NCBI GenBank assembly: GCA_008501585.1
Contig: QQUN01000039.1
Span: 1 to 64,000 of the forward strand
DNA: 64,000 nucleotides
Direction: 5' to 3'
DNA from: Pseudomonadota bacterium
Lineage (GTDB): Bacteria; Pseudomonadota; Gammaproteobacteria; Burkholderiales; Rhodocyclaceae
The position numbers and the translations under genes are program-made. Numbering within the stretch: position 1 is the stretch's first letter; every line of letters begins with the position of its first letter. This document shows positions 38,414 through 46,368 of the stretch, piece after piece. The notes under the pieces were generated by a model that worked only from the letters and a program-made list of their open reading frames with translations, was not told where the DNA came from and made no database searches.

Positions 38414-38878
38414 TCAGTCGCACTGCGCCACGCACGGCCCGTCGGCCGGGCAGGTGCCCGCGTCCGGCACGGTGCAGCTGGCGCGGGTGCGATGTACAAA
38501 ATAGGTGCCGTTGGAATACTCGCAGCGCAACAGGGTCAGGCCTTTTTTCTGGCTCACGCTGATCTTCACCGGTCGCGCCTTGGCCATCTCGGTTGCCGCC
38601 ATGTCGCAGGACAGGTAGTTGGCGAATTCGCCGTCGGCCGACTCCCACAGCGCGATGTCCTTGAGCTTGCGGTAGTTCTCGAAGGTCTCGCAGGTGGTGT
38701 CGGTGGGGTTGTAGAGGCGTGCGTTGTCACCACAGTAGCCGTCGAAGGTGTACTTCAGTTCTTCCATCGACGGGCAGGCGTTGACCTGCTTGACGGTGGC
38801 GGCGTCCGGGCAGGCCACCGGCGCGGCGGCAGCGGTCAGGGGGACGGCCAGGGCGAGGGCAGCAAACAGCAAACGCAT
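38414..38878 (-). CDS. Secreted cysteine-rich hypothetical protein
   Basis: Signal peptide MRLLFAALALAVPLTAAAA; 10 cysteines in mature region. Confidence 0.78.
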   Translation of the reverse strand: MRLLFAALALAVPLTAAAAPVACPDAATVKQVNACPSMEELKYTFDGYCGDNARLYNPTDTTCETFENYRKLKDIALWESADGEFANYLSCDMAATEMAKARPVKISVSQKKGLTLLRCEYSNGTYFVHRTRASCTVPDAGTCPADGPCVAQCD

Positions 38879-38965
38879 GAAAAATCTCCGATGCAGTGGA
38901 AAACAGCGCGCAGTGTGCCAAGCCGCCCGGCGCTGCGCTCTGATCCAGCGCAGGAAATTGGCCGA

Positions 38966-39853
38966 TCAGTCGCTTGGCGGCGCCCGCATTTCATGCTGCA
39001 GCCAACGCACGAAATCGCGGATCCATGCCTGGTTGGCCGTGGCCGGCGGCAGCACCGCGTAGAACCCCTGGCCGGGTACCGCAATATCGAAGGGCGCCAC
39101 CAGCGTGCCTGCCGCCAGGTAGCTGCGGGCCAGCAGGCCAACGCTCAGCGCCACGCCGGTGCCGGCGGCGGCGGCCTCGAGCATCATCATCGCGTCATCA
39201 AACTCCGCGCCGCTGTCCGGCTCGGCCCAGTCGAGTCCGGCGGCGGCAAACCAGGGCTGCCAGCGCAGCAAGGGGTGGCGCAGCAGGCGGGTGCGGGCCA
39301 GGTCGGCGGGTGTCTTCAGCATGGCGGCGACCGCCGGTGTGCACAGCGGCGCAACGGTTTCGTCGCTGAGCTTGTAGGCGCTCAGCCCCGGCCACGGCGG
39401 CCGGCCGTAGCGCAGGCCGAGGTCGGCGCTGCCGTCGAGCAGCGGGTCGAGCCGGGTGGAGGACGACAGCGTGAATTCCAGCGCCGGGTGGGTCTGCTGA
39501 TAGCCGGCCAGCCGTGTCACCAGCCACTTGGCGCCGAAGGCGGGCGCCACGCTGATGCGCAGCGTGTGGCCCGCGTGGCGCCGCAGCTGGCGCGAGGCCG
39601 CATCGATGCGTTCCAGCGCCGGGCGGATCTCGGCCAGGTAGGCCTCGCCGGCGCGGGTCAGCTCGATACGCCGGTTGATGCGCAGGAACAGCGCCTGCCC
39701 CAGCCAGTCTTCCAGCGCCTTGATACGGTGGCTCACCGCCGAGGGGGTGATGCACAGGTCTTCGCCGGCGCGCAGGAAGCTGCCGTGGCGGGCAGCGGCC
39801 TCGAAGGCGATCAGGGTGTGGGGCGGCGGCAGGGTGAGCATGGTCGAACGCAT
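38966..39853 (-). CDS. LysR-family transcriptional regulator (GcvA-like)
   Basis: LPPPHTLIAFEAAARHGSFLRAGEDLCITPSAVSHRIKALEDWLGQALFLR. Confidence 0.92.
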   Translation of the reverse strand: MRSTMLTLPPPHTLIAFEAAARHGSFLRAGEDLCITPSAVSHRIKALEDWLGQALFLRINRRIELTRAGEAYLAEIRPALERIDAASRQLRRHAGHTLRISVAPAFGAKWLVTRLAGYQQTHPALEFTLSSSTRLDPLLDGSADLGLRYGRPPWPGLSAYKLSDETVAPLCTPAVAAMLKTPADLARTRLLRHPLLRWQPWFAAAGLDWAEPDSGAEFDDAMMMLEAAAAGTGVALSVGLLARSYLAAGTLVAPFDIAVPGQGFYAVLPPATANQAWIRDFVRWLQHEMRAPPSD

Positions 39854-39919
39854 TTAACGCGACCCGGCGCACCATGACAAGCGCGGTGACGGGGCGGATG
39901 GGGCCGCCTCCAGTGCGCT

Positions 39920-40252
39920 CTAGCAGCGCATGTCGCACCTCGGCCCGATGACGCCCGCCGCCGGCCGGTGCCACAGCTGCCGCAACTGCCCCAGCACGGC
40001 GGCCACAGGCTGGCGCTGCGGTGCGGCGATGAGCGTGAGCGTGCTGTCCGCATCGGCCTGGATCACGACTTTTCCGGGGTCGGGCAGGGTGAGCGTCATG
40101 CCCGGGGTGAGCCAGACATCCTGGGCATGACCTTCGGCGGTGACCCATAGCCGGCCGCGCAGGCAGTGCACCGTGCCGCCCTGGAAATCGCCGATCGAGC
40201 ACACCGCTCCGGCGACGAGATCATGCGCTGTCTGTGTTAGTGTGGCTTTCAT
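39920..40252 (-). CDS. DUF2917-like small protein
   Basis: MKATLTQTAHDLVAGAVCSIGDFQGGTVHCLRGRLWVTAEGHAQDVWLTPGMTLTLPDPGKVVIQAD. Confidence 0.78.
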   Translation of the reverse strand: MKATLTQTAHDLVAGAVCSIGDFQGGTVHCLRGRLWVTAEGHAQDVWLTPGMTLTLPDPGKVVIQADADSTLTLIAAPQRQPVAAVLGQLRQLWHRPAAGVIGPRCDMRC

Positions 40253-40363
40253 CGGTATGCTCCGAAACGTTTCTCGAAATGCGCTACATGGCTTTAAGCA
40301 TGGCTGGTTTGTGGCGTTTCGAAAAACGATCCTTTCTTGCTGATATGTGAGCGAGACTTTCCA

Positions 40364-41341
40364 ATGGAAGCCCCGGGAAAACTGCCCCCCTTGCCCGCCC
40401 TGCGCACCTTCGAGGCCGCCGCCCGCCACCTGAGCTTTACCCGCGCGGCGGAGGAGCTGCATGTGACCCACAGCGCGGTGAGCCACCAGATCCGGGCGCT
40501 GGAGGCGTGGCTGGCGTTCCCGCTGTTTTCGCGGCAGGGGCGGGCGGTGGTGCTGACCCGTGCCGGCGAGGAGCTGCTGGCGGTGGCCAACGAGGCCTTG
40601 CGCCAGGTGTCGGACACGGTTGGCGTGCTGCGCCGGCGGGTCAACGTCAACCGGCTGTCGATCAGCGTCATGCCCTCGTTCGCGGGGCGCTGGCTGGCGC
40701 CGCGCATTGCTGCCTTCATCGAGGCCAATCCGGGCTGCGAGGTCAATGTGGTGTCCACCACCGAGCGCTCGGACTTTGTGCGTGACGGCGTGGATGTGGC
40801 GATCCGCTGGGGCTTTGGGGGCTATGCCGGCGTGCGTAGCGAGCTGCTGATGGAGGATGTGCTGTTCCCGGTGGTTGGCGCGCGCTTTGCAGGCCGCCTG
40901 CCGCGCACGCCAGCCGACCTGGCCGGCTTGCCCCTGCTGCGCTCCGACGGCGAGGACTGGGTGCCGTGGTTTCGCGCCGTCGGGCTGGACTGGCCGGAAC
41001 CGACGGCTGGCTTGATGCATAACGATTCGGGGCTGGTGGTGCAGGCCGCCATCGACGGACAGGGGGTGGCCCTGGCGCGCGCCTCGCTGGCCGCGCTGGC
41101 GCTGCGCAATGGCCAGCTCACGCGCCTGTTCGAGGCGGAGGTGCCGGTGATGTACCGCGAGGGGCAGGATGTGTCGGCCGAGCACGGGTTCGATGCCCAC
41201 GGCCAGCCGCGGCGCTGGGCCTTCTGGCTGGTGCTGCCGCTGCGCGGAGGCGACACGCCGCTGCGCCAGGCCTTCATCGACTGGCTGCGTGCCGAGATGG
41301 CGGCCGACGCGGCGGCCGGCTTCGGGCCGGCGCCTGCGTGA
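40364..41341 (+). CDS. LysR-family transcriptional regulator (GcvA-like)
   Basis: LPPLPALRTFEAAARHLSFTRAAEELHVTHSAVSHQIRALEAWL. Confidence 0.93.
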   Translation: MEAPGKLPPLPALRTFEAAARHLSFTRAAEELHVTHSAVSHQIRALEAWLAFPLFSRQGRAVVLTRAGEELLAVANEALRQVSDTVGVLRRRVNVNRLSISVMPSFAGRWLAPRIAAFIEANPGCEVNVVSTTERSDFVRDGVDVAIRWGFGGYAGVRSELLMEDVLFPVVGARFAGRLPRTPADLAGLPLLRSDGEDWVPWFRAVGLDWPEPTAGLMHNDSGLVVQAAIDGQGVALARASLAALALRNGQLTRLFEAEVPVMYREGQDVSAEHGFDAHGQPRRWAFWLVLPLRGGDTPLRQAFIDWLRAEMAADAAAGFGPAPA

Positions 41342-41432
41342 ACGAAACTGTTGCATCGGTGAAAAACGCGCGTTTGTCCTGCACGGCGGCACGCGCGATG
41401 ATGCACGCATCCCGATGTGCAAGGAGTCTCCG

Positions 41433-41918
41433 ATGCCCCCGCCCATGCAGCTGGCCCAGCTGAACGTCGCCCGCCTGCTCGCCCCCATCGATTCGCCACA
41501 GCTCGCCGGCTTCGTGGCGCGGCTCGACGAGATCAACGCGCTGGCCGAGCGCAGCCCCGGCTTCGTCTGGCGCTTCGAGGGCGACGCGCGCGAGGGCAGC
41601 ACCTCCGCGCCCGGTGACGACGCGCTCATCGTCAATCTGTCGGTCTGGACGAGCAGCGAGGCGCTGTTCGACTATGTCTATCGTTCGGCCCACACATCGG
41701 TGATGACCCGTCGACGCGAGTGGTTCGCCAAGGCGGCTGATATGCACATGGTGTTGTGGTGGGTGCCGGCCGGACATCGGCCCGACATTGCCGAGGCAAT
41801 GGCGCGGCTGGCCGAGCTGAACGCCAGGGGGCCGTCACCGGCGGCCTTCAGCTTTCGCGAGGCCTATGACGCCGACGGCCGGCCGCTCGGGCGCAGGGTG
41901 CTGACAACGGCTGACTGA
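41433..41918 (+). CDS. DUF3291 domain protein
   Basis: LAQLNVARLLAPIDSPQLAGFVARLDEINALAERSPGFVWRFEG...VWTSSEALFDYVYRSAHTSVMTRRREWF...MVLWWVPAGHRP. Confidence 0.85.
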   Translation: MPPPMQLAQLNVARLLAPIDSPQLAGFVARLDEINALAERSPGFVWRFEGDAREGSTSAPGDDALIVNLSVWTSSEALFDYVYRSAHTSVMTRRREWFAKAADMHMVLWWVPAGHRPDIAEAMARLAELNARGPSPAAFSFREAYDADGRPLGRRVLTTAD

Positions 41919-42030
41919 GCGGGCAGGGCTGGCCCGGTCATGCCCGGGCGGATTGTCTCTTTGACAATTGGCGCGTGGCGCGCAGGGTAGGTGTTTTACG
42001 ACTGTCGCCGTTGCGGTTGCGAGCGCCCTC

Positions 42031-43404
42031 ATGCCGAAGCCATCCGATGTTTTGTCCGACGACCACGCCCAGACCGACGCGCTGCTGCGCGACGTGTGCG
42101 CGCAGGCCAGCCAGTGGTTGGCCAGCATGCCGGCGCGGCCCGTGGCCGGTGGCGCGCTGCCGGCCGCGCCCATTCACCACGACGGCGGCGCCCGCGCGGC
42201 GCTCGACGAATTCCTGACCCGGTTCTCGGCCGGCCTCGCCGCCAGTGCCGGGCCGCGCTATTTCGGCTTCGTCACCGGCGGCGTCACCCCCGCCGCGCTG
42301 GTCGGCGACTGGCTGGCCAGCGTCATCGACCAGAACGCCACCGGCTCGGCCGATTCCAGCGCCGGCGCACTGGAACTGGAAACCATCGCCCTGTTCCGCG
42401 ACATGCTCGGCCTGCCGGACGCCTTCAATGGCGCCTTCGTGTCCGGCGCCACCATGGCCAACTTTGTCGGGCTGGCGACGGGCCGGCAGTGGCTGGGCCA
42501 GCAGGCCGGTGTGGACGTGGCCGAGGCCGGGCTGGCCGCGCTGGGGCCGGTGCGGGTCTTGAGTGCCGGCGCGCATTCGAGCACCGTGAAAAGCCTGGCC
42601 ATGCTCGGGCTGGGGCGGCAGAGCCTGCAGCGGGTGGCGAGCCTGCCTGCGCGCGAGGCGGTCGATGTGGCGGCGCTGGCCGACGCCCTGGCCGCCGCAG
42701 CGGGGCCGTGCATCGTGGTGGCCAATGCCGGCACGGTCAACACCTGCGACTTCGACGATCTGGCCGCCATCGCGGCGCTGAAAGCGCGCTTCGACTTCTG
42801 GCTGCATGTGGACGCCGCCTTCGCCGGCATCGCCGCGGCCAGCGCGCGCTATCGCCCACGGCTGGCCGGCTGGGACGCGGCCGACTCGATCACCGTCGAT
42901 TGCCACAAATGGCTCAATGTGCCCTATGACTCGGCGGTGGCGCTGACCCGTCATCTGCCGCTGCAGGCCGAGGTGTTTCGCAACCACGCGGCCTACCTGC
43001 GCGGCGAGGTCGAGCCCGGCAATTTTCTGCAATTGACGCCCGAAAACTCGCGTCGCCTGCGCGCGCTGCCGGCCTGGTTTGCGCTGCGTGCCTACGGCCG
43101 GGCCGGCTATGCCGGGATCGTCGAGCGCAACTGTGAGCAGGCGCGCTGGCTGGGCGAGCGCATCGCCGCCGAGCCGCGCCTGAGGCTGCTGGCGCCGGTG
43201 ACGCTCAACGGCTTCTGCTTCGCCCCGGCCGAAGGCGACGCCGCCGCGCTACTGGCGCGCATCAACGCCACTGGCGAAGTGTTCATGACGCCGACGGTGC
43301 TGTTCGGCCAGCACGCCATTCGCGGCGCCATCAGCCACTGGGCGACCACGCAGGCCGACATGGCGCGGGTGTGGGCGGCCATCCAGTCGGCCTTGCCGGG
43401 CTGA
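42031..43404 (+). CDS. PLP-dependent group II decarboxylase-like protein
   Basis: DSITVDCHKWLNVPYDSAVAL PLP lysine motif; AHSSTVKSLAMLGLG; VNTCDFDDLAAI. Confidence 0.9.
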   Translation: MPKPSDVLSDDHAQTDALLRDVCAQASQWLASMPARPVAGGALPAAPIHHDGGARAALDEFLTRFSAGLAASAGPRYFGFVTGGVTPAALVGDWLASVIDQNATGSADSSAGALELETIALFRDMLGLPDAFNGAFVSGATMANFVGLATGRQWLGQQAGVDVAEAGLAALGPVRVLSAGAHSSTVKSLAMLGLGRQSLQRVASLPAREAVDVAALADALAAAAGPCIVVANAGTVNTCDFDDLAAIAALKARFDFWLHVDAAFAGIAAASARYRPRLAGWDAADSITVDCHKWLNVPYDSAVALTRHLPLQAEVFRNHAAYLRGEVEPGNFLQLTPENSRRLRALPAWFALRAYGRAGYAGIVERNCEQARWLGERIAAEPRLRLLAPVTLNGFCFAPAEGDAAALLARINATGEVFMTPTVLFGQHAIRGAISHWATTQADMARVWAAIQSALPG

Positions 43405-43449
43405 GGCGTTTCGGCGCACGATCGAGGCAACGCCACACGGAGACCTGCC

Positions 43450-44055
43450 ATGCTGCTCAGCCATCTCGGTCACACCCCCATCATCGACCCGGCGGCCTGG
43501 GTGGCGCCGACCGCCACGGTCTGCGGCAATGTGCGCATCGGCCCCGGCTGCCGCGTCATGCACGGCGCGCAGATCATCGCCGAGGGCAGCAGCATCGAGC
43601 TGGGCGAGTGCGTGATCGTGCTGGAGAACGCGGTGCTGCGCAGCACGGACGACCATGCGCTGACGATCGGCGCTCACTGCCTGGTCGGGCCGGGCGCGCA
43701 TGTGGTCGGCTGCACGGTGGCCGACGACGTGTTCATCGCCACCGGCGCCTCGGTGTTCCATGGCGCGCAACTGGGGCCGGGCTGCGAGGTGCGCATCCAT
43801 GCCGTGGTGCATCTGCGCACCGTGCTGCCGGCGGGCGAGACCGTGCCCATCGGCTGGGTGGCGGTGGGCGATCCGCCGCGCATCCTGCCGCCCGACCAGC
43901 ACGAGGCCATCTGGGCGGCCCAGGCGCCGCTGGACTTCCCCAAGTTTGTCTATGGCTTTGAGCGGGCCGAAGCGAGCATGGAAAAGATCACCCGCAAGCT
44001 GTCGGCGCGCCTCGGCGCGCATCTGGACGATGTGCCGGTCAGCCCGGCCGAGTGA
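43450..44055 (+). CDS. Gamma-carbonic-anhydrase-like / left-handed beta-helix hexapeptide protein
   Basis: AWVAPTATVCGNVRIGPGCRVMHGAQIIAEGSSIELGECVIVLENAVLRST...HCLVGPGAHVVGCTVADDVFIATGASVFHG. Confidence 0.87.
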   Translation: MLLSHLGHTPIIDPAAWVAPTATVCGNVRIGPGCRVMHGAQIIAEGSSIELGECVIVLENAVLRSTDDHALTIGAHCLVGPGAHVVGCTVADDVFIATGASVFHGAQLGPGCEVRIHAVVHLRTVLPAGETVPIGWVAVGDPPRILPPDQHEAIWAAQAPLDFPKFVYGFERAEASMEKITRKLSARLGAHLDDVPVSPAE

Positions 44056-44079
44056 GGGCTTTTTGGGCGGCGAGTGCGT

Positions 44080-45012
44080 TCATTCGTACGCGGTGCTGTC
44101 GACATCGAAGCCCGACACATTGGCCAGATAGGCCGCGATCTCGGCGTCGAGCCACTGGCCAAAGTGCTCGACCCGTGCCCGGCCGGCGCTGCGGGCGGGC
44201 CACACCAGCCAGTAGGCGTTGGGGTAGGGCACGCTGATCTGGGTCAGTTGCACGAGCTGGCCGTCGAGGAGGGCGCCGTGCACCAGCGACAGCCGTGACA
44301 GCGCCACGCCCTGGCCACGGCGGGCGGCTTCGAGCACCAGGTTCGAGTCGTTGAAGTGGATGCCGTGCAGCGCGTTGGCCGGCAGGCCGGCGGCCTCTTG
44401 CCAGGGGCGCCAGTTCTCGATCGACAGCAGTAGCGGTGCGGCCACCACCTCGGCCGGCGTGCGGGGCAGGCGGCCGCCGTTGAAGTGCGGCGCGGCGACG
44501 GCCACCAGCCGGTCGGCAAACAGCTCGCGCTGCTGCACCTTGTCCCAGCCGCCGTGGCCCATGCGGATGGCGACGTCGATGCCCTCGGCCTCGAGGTCGG
44601 CCACTTGCAGGCCGGCGCGCAGGGAAATCTTCAGTTCCGGGTGTGCGGCGGTGAAATGCGGCAGGCGGGGCACCAGCCAGTGCGCGCCGAAGCTGGGGAT
44701 GGTGCCGATCACCAGTTCGTCCTCGCGCGGGCGCGCCACCACCGTGCCCGTCGCGCGCGACAGGTCCGACAGCGCGTGGCGCACCTGCATGGCGTAGACC
44801 CGGCCGCTTTCGTTGACCGACAGACGCTTGCCCTGGCGGTCGAACAGGCGCAGGCCGAGCATGTCCTCCAGCGCGCGCAGCTGGTGGCTGATGGCGCTGT
44901 GGGTGAGGTTCAGTTCGCTGGCGGCCTTGACGACGCTGCCCAGCCGGGCGACGGCTTCGAAGGCGCGCAGGGCGGGCAGGGGAGGAATGCGCTGCATGTG
45001 AAATCCGCTCAC
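44080..45012 (-). CDS. LysR-family transcriptional regulator (GcvA-like)
   Basis: IPPLPALRAFEAVARLGSVVKAASELNLTHSAISHQLRALEDMLGLRLFDR. Confidence 0.93.
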   Translation of the reverse strand: MSGFHMQRIPPLPALRAFEAVARLGSVVKAASELNLTHSAISHQLRALEDMLGLRLFDRQGKRLSVNESGRVYAMQVRHALSDLSRATGTVVARPREDELVIGTIPSFGAHWLVPRLPHFTAAHPELKISLRAGLQVADLEAEGIDVAIRMGHGGWDKVQQRELFADRLVAVAAPHFNGGRLPRTPAEVVAAPLLLSIENWRPWQEAAGLPANALHGIHFNDSNLVLEAARRGQGVALSRLSLVHGALLDGQLVQLTQISVPYPNAYWLVWPARSAGRARVEHFGQWLDAEIAAYLANVSGFDVDSTAYE

Positions 45013-45114
45013 ATTAATGTCGAATCCTTATCGATATACGGCGCTCTGGCGCTGCGATACAGTACTTCGACAGGTGTTGTTTGAAACAGCGATCACATTG
45101 TAGCGGAGGGGGAT

Positions 45115-45666
45115 ATGACAACGTGGCTGACCATCCCGGGTTTGGGGGGATCGGGCCCGACCCATTGGCAAAGCCATTGGTCACGTGCCTTGCCGCAGGT
45201 GCGGCGGGTGGTGCAGGCCGATTGGGACGCGCCGGTGCGCCGTGACTGGATCCAGACGCTCGATGCGGCAGTGCGGCGCTGCCCGGAGGATGTGATCCTG
45301 ATCGCGCACAGCCTGGGCTGTGCCCTGGTGGCACACTGGGCGCGGCAGGCGACCGGGCATGTCCGCGGTGCGCTGCTGGTGGCGCCGGCCGATGTGGATT
45401 CGCCGGCCCACACGCCGGCGGCGGTGCGCGGTTTCGCCCCGATGCCGATGCAGCCCTTGCCGTTTCCGTCGGTGGTCGTGGCCAGCGAGGACGATCCGTA
45501 TGTGTCGGCCGCCCGGGCCCGCGCGTTTGCGGCGGCCTGGGGCAGTCGTTTCGTGTCGGCTGGCGCGGCCGGCCATATCAACGCCGACTCTGGCCTGGGC
45601 AACTGGCCGGACGGCCTGTCGCTGGTCGACGCGCTTGCGGCGCCGGACGCGCAGCCTTGCTTGTAG
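45115..45666 (+). CDS. RBBP9/YdeN-type alpha/beta hydrolase
   Basis: WLTIPGLGGSGPTHWQSHWSRALPQVRRVVQADWDAP...VILIAHSLGCALVAHWA...SAGAAGHINADSGLGNWPDG. Confidence 0.92.
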   Translation: MTTWLTIPGLGGSGPTHWQSHWSRALPQVRRVVQADWDAPVRRDWIQTLDAAVRRCPEDVILIAHSLGCALVAHWARQATGHVRGALLVAPADVDSPAHTPAAVRGFAPMPMQPLPFPSVVVASEDDPYVSAARARAFAAAWGSRFVSAGAAGHINADSGLGNWPDGLSLVDALAAPDAQPCL

Positions 45667-45688
45667 GCTTATTCCCAAGGAGAGATCG

Positions 45689-46360
45689 ATGTACGCACTG
45701 TATTTTGGCAACAAGAACTATTCGTCCTGGTCGCTGCGGCCGTGGGTGTTGATGAAGCATTTCGGTATCCCGTTCGAGGCGCATCAGGTGGAAGTCAGCG
45801 GCAAGGGGGCGCATGCCGGCCACCGGGCCTACTCGGCCAATGGCCTGGTGCCCTGCCTGCATGTCGATGGCTTTCAGGTGTGGGATACGCTGGCCATTGC
45901 CGAGTTTCTGGCCGAGCGCCATCCGGGCCTGTGGCCGACCGACCCGCTGGCACGGGCGCGGGCACGCAGCGTCAGCGCCGAGATGCATTCGGGCTTTGGT
46001 GCGCTGCGCACGGCCATGCCGATGAACATCAAGCTGCGCCTGAAGGGCAAGACGCCCAGCGCGGAGGTGCAGGCCGACATCGACCGTGTGGCGGAGATCT
46101 GGACGCAGGCGCGGACGGCGTTCGCCGGCGACGCGGGGCCCTACCTGTTCGGCGAATTTTCGATCGCCGATGCGATGTATGCACCGGTGGTGATGCGTTT
46201 TGTGACCTACAACGTGGCGCTGCCGCCGGTGGCCGCTGCGTATCGCGACGCCATGCTGGCGCATCCGGCGATGCGTGAATGGATCGAGGGGGCGCAGGCC
46301 GAAACGGTGGCGCTGGCGGGGTATGACGGCGTGGCGGAGGCCTACGGCGGGGCGCGCTGA
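45689..46360 (+). CDS. Glutathione S-transferase family protein
   Basis: MYALYFGNKNYSSWSLRPWVLMKHFGIPFEAH...VWDTLAIAEFLAERHPGLWP. Confidence 0.93.
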   Translation: MYALYFGNKNYSSWSLRPWVLMKHFGIPFEAHQVEVSGKGAHAGHRAYSANGLVPCLHVDGFQVWDTLAIAEFLAERHPGLWPTDPLARARARSVSAEMHSGFGALRTAMPMNIKLRLKGKTPSAEVQADIDRVAEIWTQARTAFAGDAGPYLFGEFSIADAMYAPVVMRFVTYNVALPPVAAAYRDAMLAHPAMREWIEGAQAETVALAGYDGVAEAYGGAR

Positions 46361-46368
46361 AGGCGGCG

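Noticed and set aside
39920-41635. 571 aa minus-strand ORF
   Set aside because: Only the C-terminal 110 aa (DUF2917-like) is credible; the rest is antisense to the LysR gene
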